Source: Xanthostigma xanthostigma (Eukaryota; Arthropoda; Insecta; Raphidioptera; Raphidiidae). Taken from it: 64,000 bases of DNA. Below are positions 54,901-61,020 of the stretch, one piece after another. Within the stretch, counting starts at the first letter, position 1; every line of letters starts with the position of its first letter. The position numbers and the translations under genes were made by a program. The stretch covers positions 8,906,001-8,970,000 of the forward strand of contig OY754466.1 of the NCBI GenBank assembly GCA_963575645.1, given 5' to 3'. The notes under the pieces are model-generated. The model worked only from the letters and a program-made list of their open reading frames with translations. It ran no database searches and was not told where the DNA came from.

Positions 54901-57692
54901 AGAAGACAACATCGAAACACATGATCGATCGGGAGAAACACTTATCTAATGTAGGTGTAAGTCAGCAAACTGTCTACGAAACATTATTTTGAAACAACCA
55001 CAGATAAATTTTGTACTCCTCTAGTATTGAGACAGCACAACTTTACTCATAACGGATGACTGAATGTTGGTAAATCTTGTGTAAAATAATTATCACCGAA
55101 CAATTTTTTTAATAATAGCCATATTCGCATTATGAATATTTGTAGCCTTCCAAATGAAAACGCGTGATGTGATTGGCCGTTCTCTTTTATTTTAAAGGAA
55201 TAGCCAATCGCATCACGATTCACGAGCCGTTAATTTGAAGTTCACGAATATTCATGGCCGTATTCTATATCTTATTAGCCTCTTACTTCTTTATCGTGTC
55301 TTTTCTAAATCATTCATCATTTTAATTTCACATCCAAACACTTTCTTACATGAGTTATTCTTACTTTCTTAAATTAAATAGCTCTTTTGCTTGCTATTAA
55401 AACGATTTATCACGCATGTCGCTCGAATAAAATGATTGGTTTGCGTTCTTTCTTGTTTAATATGTCAAATTTTAAATATGTAATTTTTATTGTTTTGCAA
55501 GCAGGAAGAATGTAAAGTAAGTGAGATTCTTATTCGCTTTTAACACTTTTATTTGTCAATTTGTAAAATATAATTATAAAGCTACGTATCGTCAGTGATT
55601 CTACAAAATTGCTAAACGTTATCACTCTGCAATATCGCGTAACTGCTTGAGTTTTCATGCAGTCATGAGCTGTGTTCCAACCTCTCTGCAAACGATAATA
55701 TCATCATCACGGCCATGCGCAGTAACTAAAACGCGTTCCAACCGAGATTTGAACGGTTTTCGAAACGTCCTTGAAGCCTCAAAACAGTGCAAAGTTGGCG
55801 CATGCGCACAAAACTAATACAAAACAGTTTCGTTTTAGCTACTGTGCATTAAGATAATATATAAGAAGGTATTCCAATCCTGCAATGCATCATGGGAAAT
55901 GTGTCAAGCGGTGGCGTCACCACGAGTGTGTCAGATACACTAGCCATCCAATCCTGCAATGCATCATGGGAAATGTGTCAAGCCAGTAACTAAAGTATTT
56001 TCATCCCAACTCTTGAAATAATAATAAATATTGTTTATTAATTAATTAGCGCCTAGAAAACTTTTTAGGCGCTAATTAATTAATAAACAATATTTATTAT
56101 TATTTCAAGAGTTAGGATGAAAATACTTTAGTTACTGGCTTGACACATTTCCCATGATGCATTGCATGATTGGATGGCTAGTGTATCTGACACACACGTG
56201 GTGGCGCCACCGCTTGACACATTTCCCATGATGCATTGCTGGATTGGAATACCTTCTTATATATTATCTTACTGTGCATGACTGTGACGATAATATTATT
56301 GTTCGCGGCGAGGTTGGCACATAGCTATGACGTATTATGATTTCATTGGTGCTTGTTTGAATTAGCCAATCGCAGGAACTTAAAAATTGTAGAGAACAAT
56401 GTCGCACATGGAGTTAAAATCAGAGATGTTACGGATGTCTTCTATCGCAAGCGAAATCTTTTTTTATGAATTATATCGGAGTCAGATTTAAATTGGTATG
56501 TGTACTATTTTTTCCCTATCTTTTTATGCAGGTAAAGTTCTTAGTGAATGTTTCAGCAGATGAAACGATTGTTTATTGTTAACTGAATTTTTATTAAAAT
56601 TGATAAAAATAAAAGAATTTGTACAGAAAAAAAATGATTACATAAAAGGTTATAACAAAAATAATTTCTTGTGTAATATACATTAATTCATAAAATAAAT
56701 ATGCAGGGCTGGAGTGAGCATGTTCTGAACAGTAAATAAAAGCACATAGTTTTTTTTACTTTTTATCCATTAATTATTTTCAAAATACAACCCTACTGAC
56801 AACACATAATTATTTCGGATATGGATACAAAATCGAATGAGAAAAGGTATCGGATAATCTTTAGTTTTGGAATCAGAGCTCCGTAACATCTTTGATTAAA
56901 TTTTAAAAAACGACTGTCACATCGAAAAATTGCCGTTTTGCAAAAGAATAGTCACTACAAATAATTTCGTTTATTCAATACGCGTGAGTAATATATAATT
57001 TCGGAGCCCTGCTAAATTCGGGAGAAATAATAAATTATTTCATGTTGACGCGTAGAGTGCTAATAATGAGCCGAAACTGTACGATAATGTATTACTGCAT
57101 AGTTTCTGGACCAATAGGAACGCGGTAGCGAGCCGAAACTGTACGGTAATGAATTATTACTGCATAGTTTCTGGACCAATAGCGATTTGTATATATGAAA
57201 ACAACATCGCAATTCAGCGAAAGTCAGAGACATCTTGTGTGCATCGAGGGCGGTGTGTACGTCAATCAATGAAGTGATTTATTATTTTTCCCTCTTTTAT
57301 CAGGGCCCCGATTACATATTACTCGTGCTAGTTGAATAAAGTATTATGTGCGACCATTGATCGAAGGAGAATATTCCACTCGCGTGTTACCGCACTAGCT
57401 ACACTCGTGCGGCAAATTTCACGCTCATGAAATCTTCTCCTTCTCTCACTAGTCGCACAATATACTATTGTTTATTTATCTTAAACAAAATATTCCGAGG
57501 ATTGATTGATACGTAGGGAAAATATATGCCTATGAAATACAATAAAATAATTTAGTTTATTATATAATATTAGGTGATTTGGGGAGAGCCGTGGAGGAAT
57601 TAGTGACCGTTATCACAGATGAAGAAAACCAGATGCGAACGAACGATCAGCAACAACAACAGAAATCTGACGAACACAAACAACGGAAATGA
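24823..57692 (+). CDS. Dys: Dystrophin, 3' part (13 exons in window)
   Basis: Exons: 24823-24992, 42758-43020, 43963-44118, 45037-45173, 46426-46716, 47436-47620, 47715-47969, 49058-49314, 50562-50708, 50944-51085, 52025-52253, 53536-53655 and 57574-57692. Splice sites and phases agree throughout (2,471 nt; 822 complete residues plus stop). Domain order: end of the spectrin-like rod, WW, EF-hand-like regions, ZZ finger, coiled coil, Q-rich end. Dystrophin links actin to the beta-dystroglycan complex at the membrane; WW, EF and ZZ together bind dystroglycan, and the coiled coil binds dystrobrevin. The first exon starts inside a codon, so exons for the N-terminal actin-binding part lie left of the window. 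Motifs such as [32 protein letters not shown] and [13 protein letters not shown] are close to vertebrate dystrophin, so identity is secure. Confidence 0.97.
25096..25720. repeat. Older SINE, minus orientation, split by a younger SINE
   Basis: Bases 25096-25179 and 25617-25720 are parts of one SINE whose full copy is at 36428-36862 (minus). They are interrupted at 25180 by the plus-strand SINE. Confidence 0.75.
25180..25616 (+). mobile_element. tRNA-derived SINE, full length
   Basis: The tRNA-like head has an A box (TGGCGTAGCGGTGAG) and a B box (GGTTCGAATCC), RNA polymerase III promoter elements. The body ends AAACGGACGTTAAACGCATT plus an (ATT)n tail. Target duplication TTTTCCATCTATC at 25167-25179 and 25617-25629. 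No protein is encoded. Confidence 0.9.
25821..26057. repeat. 240-bp MITE, copy 2
   Basis: Same element as 23307-23547 in the opposite orientation, with TATA at both borders. Confidence 0.85.
26310..26660. repeat. Dispersed repeat related to 45292-45629
   Basis: Shares CATATATTTAATACCCTCTA and the CTGTCTCA-TTATACTCTGAG block. The frame at 26424-26678 is repeat-derived. Confidence 0.65.
26661..27213. repeat. Inverted-repeat element
   Basis: Ends CAGTATGTAAACACGTAAGG and the complement of CAGTATGTAAACACATAAGG, followed on both arms by GGATCAGAGT-AGCC. Confidence 0.75.
27241..27345 (+). repeat. Second tRNA-like repeat, copy 1
   Basis: AGCTAAGGTAACAGCGAGGT followed by GGTCGATCTCG resembles degenerate pol III A and B boxes. 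A related complement at 30768-30870 has GGTTCAATCTCGG. Probably a second SINE family. Confidence 0.45.
27706..28173. repeat. MITE of the 16223 family, copy 2
   Basis: Begins AAAGGCCGCTGCACACGAGG and ends with its complement. It shares the AAGCTGGAAATGACGTCACT block with the copy at 16223. Confidence 0.85.
28180..31120. other. Dys intron, mostly unclassified
   Basis: AT-rich DNA with a (GATA)n at 29398-29414 and a tRNA-like repeat at 30768-30870. Frames at 28542, 29144 and 29747 show no domain or splice context. No exon is supported. Confidence 0.4.
31140..31620. repeat. Element with repeated CACTTGCGGTC motif
   Basis: CACTTGCGGTC or its complement GACCGCAAGTG occurs about six times, arranged inverted at the two ends. 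A shorter relative is at 33438-33672. Confidence 0.75.
32040..32545 (+). repeat. RTE-like tail sequence
   Basis: GACTGACTGACTGATCTATC, then CTCAAACCACTGGACGGATT and CGTGCGAAGCCGCGGATAAT, phrases common at the ends of insect RTE-type elements. The adjacent frame at 32632-32826 has no recognised family. Confidence 0.55.
33438..33672. repeat. Relative of the CACTTGCGGTC element
   Basis: Begins TTTCACTTGCGGTCATGCCA and ends GCACGACCGC, sharing AAAAGAAAATAATGTTAG with 31140-31620. Confidence 0.72.
33887..34243 (+). repeat. Repeat shared with 4606-4860
   Basis: Contains AAAGCCGTCAGATGGCAGAC and TATGTGGAGAAATTGTGTGG, both also beside the Harbinger-like fragment near 4.7 kb. It may be the 3' part of that element. 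Confidence 0.75.
34288..34860. repeat. Palindrome plus element tail
   Basis: Bases 34288-34488 form a near-perfect inverted repeat (TTGAACCGACTTCACACTAA and complement). The rest carries CGGTGAACATACATAAAAAA and ends GGGCGAAGCCGGACGGAGCC, an RTE-like tail. Confidence 0.8.
35400..37890. repeat. Large inverted repeat with 390-bp arms
   Basis: Arms at about 35400-35790 and 37500-37890 are near-identical complements, for example AGACGCAGATATATTTTCGA and TCGAAAATATATCTGCGTCT. The 1.7-kb centre holds a foldback arm (35965-36150) and a SINE. Confidence 0.85.
36428..36862 (-). mobile_element. tRNA-derived SINE, full length
   Basis: Complement of the same family: (AAT)n tail at 36428, body, then the B box (GGATTTGAACCC on the plus strand) and the A box near 36840. 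It lies between the arms of the 35400-37890 inverted repeat. Confidence 0.9.
38285..38825. repeat. Dispersed repeat matching 160-420
   Basis: The complement of the repeat at the window start, with a longer interior. The frame at 38097-38405 overlaps it. Confidence 0.7.
39180..39515 (+). repeat. RTE-like tail sequence
   Basis: CTAGCGGTCCCGCCCGGTTT at the start and TTTATATATTAGTAGGTAAAG at the end, a common insect non-LTR remnant layout. Confidence 0.6.
40450..40581 (+). CDS. Dys: Candidate alternative first exon of a short Dys isoform
   Basis: An ATG at 40450 opens 44 codons, [10 protein letters not shown] through [16 protein letters not shown]. They run to GAG|GTAGTT, a phase-0 donor; without splicing the frame stops four codons later at 40594-40596. 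The next downstream acceptor (42757) is phase 0 and begins NLRLFQKSL, so joining gives a continuous acidic amphipathic helix. A second in-frame ATG lies at 40480, and a four-codon out-of-frame uORF (40472-40483) overlaps it as ATGA. Insect and vertebrate Dys genes are known to use internal promoters for short isoforms. Assignment here is inference from phase, position and coding character. Confidence 0.5.
40661..41274. mobile_element. TTAA MITE, copy 3
   Basis: Begins TTAAGGAGGTTGATGCGTTA and ends CAACCTCCTTAA. It begins about 80 bases past the candidate alternative first Dys exon. Confidence 0.82.
41652..42026. mobile_element. hAT MITE, copy 1
   Basis: Ends TAGAGCTGTAACAAACCG and CGTTACTTTTACAGCTCTA. 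Flanks CTTTTCAC and CTTTTTAC agree at 7 of 8 bases. Many GTAACG subterminal motifs. Confidence 0.88.
42040..42666 (+). repeat. Dispersed non-LTR-like element, copy 3, with minisatellite
   Basis: As 2798-3252, but with about three tandem units of 60-70 bases at 42262-42470, each with GTTGCGCCATCTATTGAATA. It ends 91 bases before the Dys exon at 42758. Confidence 0.82.
42758..43020 (+). CDS. Dys: Dys exon, last spectrin repeat
   Basis: Exon of 263 nt, phase 0 in and phase 2 out, acceptor TTTCGTTTCAG and donor GTGCGT. It encodes [18 protein letters not shown], then ASWIQPND, then [14 protein letters not shown]. The end corresponds to the LSTLEDLNTRWK segment just before the dystrophin WW domain. 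It is strikingly GC-rich compared with the neighbouring introns. Confidence 0.95.
43317..43835. repeat. 510-bp repeat ending in a perfect hairpin, copy 1
   Basis: Matches 56965-57472. It holds a duplicated GAGCCGAAACTGTACG unit of about 63 bases. Bases 43721-43769 and 43781-43829 are exact 49-base complements around an 11-base loop. Confidence 0.9.
43963..44118 (+). CDS. Dys: Dys exon, rod end and WW domain N-half
   Basis: Exon of 156 nt, phase 2 in and phase 2 out, acceptor TTTTGTTTATAG and donor GTATGT. It encodes [15 protein letters not shown], then [16 protein letters not shown] and PNKVPYYI. The first WW tryptophan and the tyrosine pair of the domain are present. Confidence 0.97.
44329..44713. 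mobile_element. hAT MITE, copy 2, perfect duplication
   Basis: Same family as 41652-42026, flanked by ATAATTAT at 44321-44328 and 44714-44721. It lies in the Dys intron within the WW domain. Confidence 0.92.
45037..45173 (+). CDS. Dys: Dys exon, WW domain C-half
   Basis: Exon of 137 nt, phase 2 in and phase 1 out, acceptor TTTGTTTCAG and donor GTAAGT. It begins [14 protein letters not shown], supplying the second WW tryptophan, and ends [18 protein letters not shown], the start of the first EF-hand-like region. Confidence 0.97.
45292..45629. repeat. MITE with CATATATTTAATA ends
   Basis: Inverted ends CATATATTTAATACCCTCTA and the complement of CATATATTTAATAACTTCTA. It lies in the Dys intron 45174-46425. 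Confidence 0.8.
46426..46716 (+). CDS. Dys: Dys exon, EF-hand-like region 1
   Basis: Exon of 291 nt, phase 1 in and phase 1 out, acceptor TCTTTTTTGCAG and donor GTAAGT. It encodes [34 protein letters not shown] and [17 protein letters not shown], the helical EF-hand-like fold that binds beta-dystroglycan together with WW. Confidence 0.97.
46843..47353. mobile_element. Pogo/Tigger-type element, no intact transposase
   Basis: Ends CAGTGTAAACTCTTTATAAC and the complement, flanked by TA on both sides. It makes up most of a 719-base Dys intron. Confidence 0.85.
47436..47620 (+). CDS. Dys: Dys exon, EF-hand-like region 2
   Basis: Exon of 185 nt, phase 1 in and phase 0 out, acceptor TATTTTTTCAG and donor GTAGAG. 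It encodes [33 protein letters not shown] and [14 protein letters not shown]. The 719-base intron before it is mostly a pogo-type MITE. Confidence 0.97.
47715..47969 (+). CDS. Dys: Dys exon, ZZ zinc finger
   Basis: Eighty-five codons, phase 0 to 0, acceptor TTTTTGCAG and donor GTAAGT. It encodes LEPQSM-like [17 protein letters not shown], then the ZZ finger with CNIC, CLKC, CQTC and the HK-LTH histidines. The finger stabilises dystroglycan binding. The preceding intron is only 94 bases. Confidence 0.97.
48015..48619. mobile_element. Tc1/mariner-type foldback MITE
   Basis: Ends CAGTGTGGTCACTTAAGTGT and the complement, flanked by TA. Arms extend about 110 bases. Confidence 0.85.
48622..48900 (+). 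repeat. RTE-like tail fragment
   Basis: ATATAAAAATCTCGTGTCAC, then CACTGAACTGATTTTAATGA and a CCCGGGTAAAACCGGGCCGG end, typical of insect non-LTR remnants. Confidence 0.5.
49058..49314 (+). CDS. Dys: Dys exon after ZZ finger
   Basis: Exon of 257 nt, phase 0 in and phase 2 out, acceptor TTGAACTTGCAG and donor GTAAGT. It encodes [34 protein letters not shown] and [10 protein letters not shown], all close to the dystrophin C-terminal region. Confidence 0.97.
49381..50271. mobile_element. hAT MITE, 891 bp, perfect 8-bp duplication
   Basis: Ends TAGTGTTGGGCATAATCGA and the complement of TAGTGTTGGGCGATTATGA, flanked by ATTTTTAT at 49373-49380 and 50272-50279. The interior has many ATAATCGAATGATC motifs. 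Confidence 0.92.
50562..50708 (+). CDS. Dys: Dys exon, coiled-coil approach
   Basis: Exon of 147 nt, phase 2 in and phase 2 out, acceptor TTTATTTGCAG and donor GTAAGT. It encodes [15 protein letters not shown] and a proline-rich link, then [10 protein letters not shown], the first heptads of the coiled coil. Confidence 0.96.
50944..51085 (+). CDS. Dys: Dys exon, coiled coil 1
   Basis: Exon of 142 nt, phase 2 in and phase 0 out, acceptor TTTTTTTTGTAG and donor GTAAGT. It encodes [17 protein letters not shown] and [11 protein letters not shown] with clear leucine heptads, the dystrobrevin-binding coiled coil. Confidence 0.96.
51691..51880. repeat. 190-bp foldback MITE
   Basis: Inverted repeat around TTATGGCGTTTTCGGCATCG-like arms, with GGTTAACTATTGGTTAA and its complement inside. 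It lies in a Dys intron. Confidence 0.8.
52025..52253 (+). CDS. Dys: Dys exon, coiled coil 2
   Basis: Exon of 229 nt, phase 0 in and phase 1 out, acceptor TTCGTTTCTAG and donor GTGTGT. It encodes [18 protein letters not shown] and [11 protein letters not shown], nearly identical to the vertebrate coiled coil, followed by a glycine/serine/threonine-rich linker. Confidence 0.96.
52598..53028. repeat. MITE of the 16223 family, copy 3
   Basis: Begins AGGCCGCTGCACACTAGGCT and ends CTCGTGTGCAGCG. It lies in the Dys intron between 52253 and 53536. Confidence 0.82.
53536..53655 (+). CDS. Dys: Dys exon, linker and conserved C-terminal motif
   Basis: Exon of 120 nt, phase 1 in and phase 1 out, acceptor ACAATGGATGTAG and donor GTTGGT. 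It encodes [18 protein letters not shown], a run of prolines and [10 protein letters not shown], which resembles the LLHVADDLGRA motif of utrophin-type C-termini. Both splice sites are weaker than those of other Dys exons, so the exon may be alternatively used. Confidence 0.82.
53779..53955. repeat. Minisatellite, about 26-bp unit, seven copies
   Basis: Tandem units of GGTAATTCTCCCGATCCGAC plus GGGATC, with single-base variants. It lies 120 bases past the penultimate Dys exon. The minus-strand frame at 53809-53997 is a translation of this repeat. Confidence 0.92.
54117..54572. repeat. Near-identical 456-bp repeat, copy 2
   Basis: Partner of 15251-15706, lying in the last Dys intron. The two copies sit in introns of different genes in opposite orientation relative to those genes. 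Confidence 0.9.
55128..55258. repeat. Small palindrome
   Basis: ATGAATATTTGTAGCC... and a complementary right end, with CGTGATGTGATTGGC and GCCAATCGCATCACG inside. Confidence 0.7.
55505..55516 (+). other. Possible 12-nt microexon with in-frame stop
   Basis: A good acceptor (TTGTTTTGCAAGCAG) and a consensus donor (AA|GTAAGTG) frame only GAAGAATGTAAA, inside the last Dys intron. Entered in phase 1, as from either preceding exon, it reads GRM followed by TAA. Inclusion would give an alternative, shorter C-terminus. It could equally be chance. Confidence 0.2.
55849..56272. repeat. 424-bp near-perfect palindrome
   Basis: TTAAGATAATATATAAGAAG at the left is mirrored at 56272. Each arm holds two copies of ATGCATCATGGGAAATGTGT. 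The centre is GGCGCTAATTAATTAATAAA and its complement. It lies in the last Dys intron. Confidence 0.92.
56965..57472. repeat. 510-bp repeat, copy 2, diverged hairpin
   Basis: Partner of 43317-43835. The left hairpin arm is kept but the right arm has drifted. It ends about 100 bases before the last Dys exon. Confidence 0.88.
57574..57692 (+). CDS. Dys: Dys last coding exon
   Basis: Exon of 119 nt entered in phase 1 after acceptor TATAATATTAG. It encodes [19 protein letters not shown] and a glutamine-rich tail ending HKQRK, with TGA at 57690-57692. The DLGRA-x-E-LV motif continues [10 protein letters not shown] from the previous exon. Confidence 0.93.
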
Positions 57693-58200
57693 TTCACATT
57701 AACTTGTTCCTAATCGTATATCAACTCTAACATTATTTTAACCTAACCAGTGATTTATTCACAGTGAACTGGAATTTTATATGACTGACTTAAAATTATG
57801 CTTTTGTCAATGACTAGATTTATTTACAAAATTTGTTTGTAAGTACGCTTTCACCATCTTTTGTTTAAATTGTGACTTATGAACTGCATAAATATGGCGC
57901 CAAAATTGGAAATTCGACTTGCAAACGTTTAAAATAGCCAGTGAAAGAATTTTATTGCAGTAACACCGCGGTACAACTACGCGTTGTTTTTTATTTAAAA
58001 AGAAAGAAAAGAAATTTGAGAGTAGTTTTCATAATAAATAATGTATAACTTAATCTCACTTATTGCCTGTTTGTTAAAATCAAGGACTTTTCAATTACGT
58101 ACATAAGTACCTATATCATTAATAGGGCAGTGTTTTAGGGCGAAACTAAAAAGTAGAAATTTTGTGAATAAATGTGGTGTAAAACGAAGTCTAGTTATTT
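57693..58200 (+). other. Dys: Dys 3' UTR with candidate poly(A) signals
   Basis: Unique AT-rich sequence after the stop, with AATAAA at 58033-58038 and 58167-58172. No recognised repeat intervenes before 58970. The UTR may extend further, since nothing else is recognised up to that point. Confidence 0.5.
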
Positions 58201-58969
58201 AAATAAGTTATAAATACTTGTTTATTAGTATTTCCGATTTTTGTAATCTTTATTTGCATATTTATGAGATAGTATTGAAGTTACAAAAACTCTTTGGTGA
58301 ATTGAGATTTCAGAAAAATGCGGAATATTGAAAATTATTGTAAAATAATGACGATTTGTTATCATTGTTAAAAAAAAAGAACTCTACTGTTTTGGAGACC
58401 GTGAAAAAAATAATTTGTAACATAAAAATTGTATACGAGTGTTGGAAAATTTTAAAAGTGACTCGATTATTGCAAGAAATATTCGAGTCGTTAATAGTTT
58501 GTTTTTCTAAAAAAAAAAGAGTTTTTTAGAAACAGAGCGGATAAGGGATTCCACCGATATTCAGAAGTAGAGTGAAATTGTGAATCTAACTATTTATAAT
58601 GCGTTTTTGGGCATTGGGAAGGCGCACACATGTAACTTTTTGTAGTTAAAACGCGCGACTTAACAACCATCTCGGGATTTATGGCTACGCAAAATTTCTC
58701 ATTCGATCGCGCGACATGATTTGGCATTTCGTATTTGAGCGCATGTGCGAATACAAACTTGCGCAGACAGATCAACGATATCGACATTATCAAGAGACTT
58801 AAATTGCTTTCGTATTATCTCGTGTGCGAATGACCCATGTTGTCGATAAGTTGCGTATTTCAGTAAATAATTTGCGACCTTACGCTGTTGCTAGCTGCAT
58901 CTGACGGTCTACCAGCTGGTTTACACGTTGCGAGCTAGCGTGCGAGTCGATCTGCCGAGTAGCTGCAGT
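58201..58969. other. Downstream of Dys, nothing recognised
   Basis: AT-rich DNA without a matched repeat or supported exon. It may include a distal 3' UTR. Confidence 0.4.
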
Positions 58970-59696
58970 GCAATAACTCGCACCGTACGGACGTATCTTA
59001 TAGACGGAGAGCTGGCTACGGAGAAAATGGGTGACTCGGTGCAGAGTTGAAAATTTGCAGAATAATAGGAGATAGTACAAGTAAGTAGGGAAAAAATTGC
59101 CAGAAGGCTAGGCGGAAGATAAAGAGCCGCCAGAAGGCGCTAATGTTGCGAAAAATCAGTGCACTTCTGGCAATTTATATACTTATTCTGTAATTCAAAA
59201 CTAGATTATATATTATATATATTATACATTATATACCTAGTTATAAGGGCATACTGAAAATTCAAACATGATATAATAATTGCATTCGACAAATATTCAA
59301 AATTATTAATGACATTTTGATAGAAATAAAATTAATCGTCATATATTTTCATTAATTTATTTAATTTTATTTCTATCAAAATGTCATTAATAATTTTGAA
59401 TATTTGTCGAATGCAATTATTATATCATGTTTGAATTTTCAGTATGCCCTTATAACTAGGTATATAATGTATAATATAATATATAATATATAATCTAGTT
59501 TTGAATTACAGAATAAGTATAGAAATTGCCAGAAGTGCACTGATTTTTCGCAACATTAGCGCCTTCTGGCGGCTCTTTATCTTCCGCCAAGCCTTCTGGC
59601 AATTTTTTCCCTACTTACTTGTACTATCTCCTATTATTCTGCCAATTTTCAGCTCTGCACCGAGTCACCCATTCTTTCTGTAGCCATCTCTTAGTC

Positions 59697-60979
59697 CAGA
59701 GGCGTCCAAACTTTTTGCTGCAAGGGCCAGTTTGGTATTTAAATTCATTAGCGGGAGCCAAGAATCGTAAATATGTGAATTAAAAAACCTTATTACAAGT
59801 AAAGCAGCATTTAATTTTATTTTTTATAGTAAATTACAGATATAACAATACTAAACAAACATGTCTGAATTATATTATTATAAAATTATTTCATGCAATT
59901 TTTAATGGGAATGGTGGAACTGGTTTTTTTCCTGGAGAGTTTCTTCAAAGTTGGGATTCAAATCGGAAACACCAATTATTAGCAATGATTGCAAATGATC
60001 ATCCGATAAATTTGCCCTATATTTAGATTTCAGATACTTCATCCTGGAAAAAGTTTGTTCGCACATATAGGTAGTGCCATACATAGAAATAAATTTACCA
60101 GCCAATTGCTTTACCCTTGCTACACCCTTTGGAAACTCTTTTGCGTCCAAAAATTTGTAAAAATCGATCAAGTTTCCTTCCTTGTATTTGTTCTTGATTT
60201 GATCGCTAGCTTGAAGATCAATTATTTCCATTTGAAACTGACTTGAAACGTCGCCAACGTTGCAGTCATATGGATTTTGAAACAGCCGAATTTTCCTTGA
60301 ATTTATGTCAAGATCAGAAAAATGCTTTTGAAATTCTAGTTTTAGATCCGCGATTACTTTTACTGCAAATATGGTGGGAAATCTTTCGTCAGTTTCTGTA
60401 CTAAATTTTTCGCAGCACGTGAAATGGGAAAAATTACATTCATTCATATGACTTTTGAGCAATATCAGCTTGGCTCTGAATGCTTTGATTTGCTCGAATA
60501 AATCACAAATTAAGTTGTTTTTACCTTGGAGCTTTAAATTCAAGTTATTTACGTGTGTCACGACATCCGCAAAAATTGCCAACTTCCAGAGCCACTCTGC
60601 ATCCGATAAAAGCGGTTCAGGGTGAGTCTTTTCCGCAAGAAAAATTTTAATTTCCTTTCTGAGCTTGAAGAACTGCAATAACACTTTTCCACAGCTAAGC
60701 CATCGAACTGCTGTATAATACGACAAGTCAACAGACTCAGATTCAATTTCTTCGAGGAAAGATCGAAATTGGCGATGATTGAGTGCACGTGATCGAATAA
60801 AGTTTACGACAGAAACAACTGGTTTCAAAACGCAGCTCATGTCGACATGTTTTGCACATAGCCGAATGCGCTCTTCATCTGCGCGAGATCTAATACCGAC
60901 GCGCCACGCTACGAAATTTTTCAAAATCCTTGGCGGGCCGGATAAAATCGCCTGCCGGGCCGTAGTTTGGACACCTCTG
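59697..60979 (-). mobile_element. hAT element, 1,283 bp, with intact ends
   Basis: Terminal repeats CAGAGGCGTCCAAACT and CAGAGGTGTCCAAACT (15 of 16 match). Perfect duplication TCTTAGTC at 59689-59696 and 60980-60987. It carries one ORF on the minus strand and is shorter than a full hAT, so it is probably internally deleted. Confidence 0.94.
59902..60924 (-). CDS. hAT transposase, C-terminal part (GTF2IRD2-like)
   Basis: An uninterrupted 340-codon frame starting 55 bases inside the right terminal repeat. The product resembles the GTF2IRD2/ZBED-type hAT transposases: YTAVRWLSCGKVLLQFFKLR (residues about 68-87) is the conserved segment after the first catalytic region, and the C-terminal dimerisation block reads YGTTYMCEQTFSRMKYLKSK near residues 281-300, then RANLSDDHLQSLL. 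These proteins usually run 500-650 aa with an N-terminal BED or similar finger, which is missing. The N-terminal portion of the catalytic core is also lacking, so it probably cannot act alone but could still bind or dimerise. The open frame suggests a young insertion. Confidence 0.85.
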   Translation of the reverse strand: MKNFVAWRVGIRSRADEERIRLCAKHVDMSCVLKPVVSVVNFIRSRALNHRQFRSFLEEIESESVDLSYYTAVRWLSCGKVLLQFFKLRKEIKIFLAEKTHPEPLLSDAEWLWKLAIFADVVTHVNNLNLKLQGKNNLICDLFEQIKAFRAKLILLKSHMNECNFSHFTCCEKFSTETDERFPTIFAVKVIADLKLEFQKHFSDLDINSRKIRLFQNPYDCNVGDVSSQFQMEIIDLQASDQIKNKYKEGNLIDFYKFLDAKEFPKGVARVKQLAGKFISMYGTTYMCEQTFSRMKYLKSKYRANLSDDHLQSLLIIGVSDLNPNFEETLQEKNQFHHSH

Positions 60980-61020
60980 TCTTAGTCCATTACGAGTTAC
61001 TCGCACGTGCGAGTTATTTC

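Larger units (their letters stand above)
58970..61020. repeat. Foldback element interrupted by a hAT insertion
   Basis: The left arm (58970 to about 59320) is mirrored by 59350-59696 and resumes at 60988-61020: AATAACTCGCAC on the left against GTGCGAGTTATT on the right. Between 59696 and 60988 the right arm is split by a hAT element. Confidence 0.85.
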
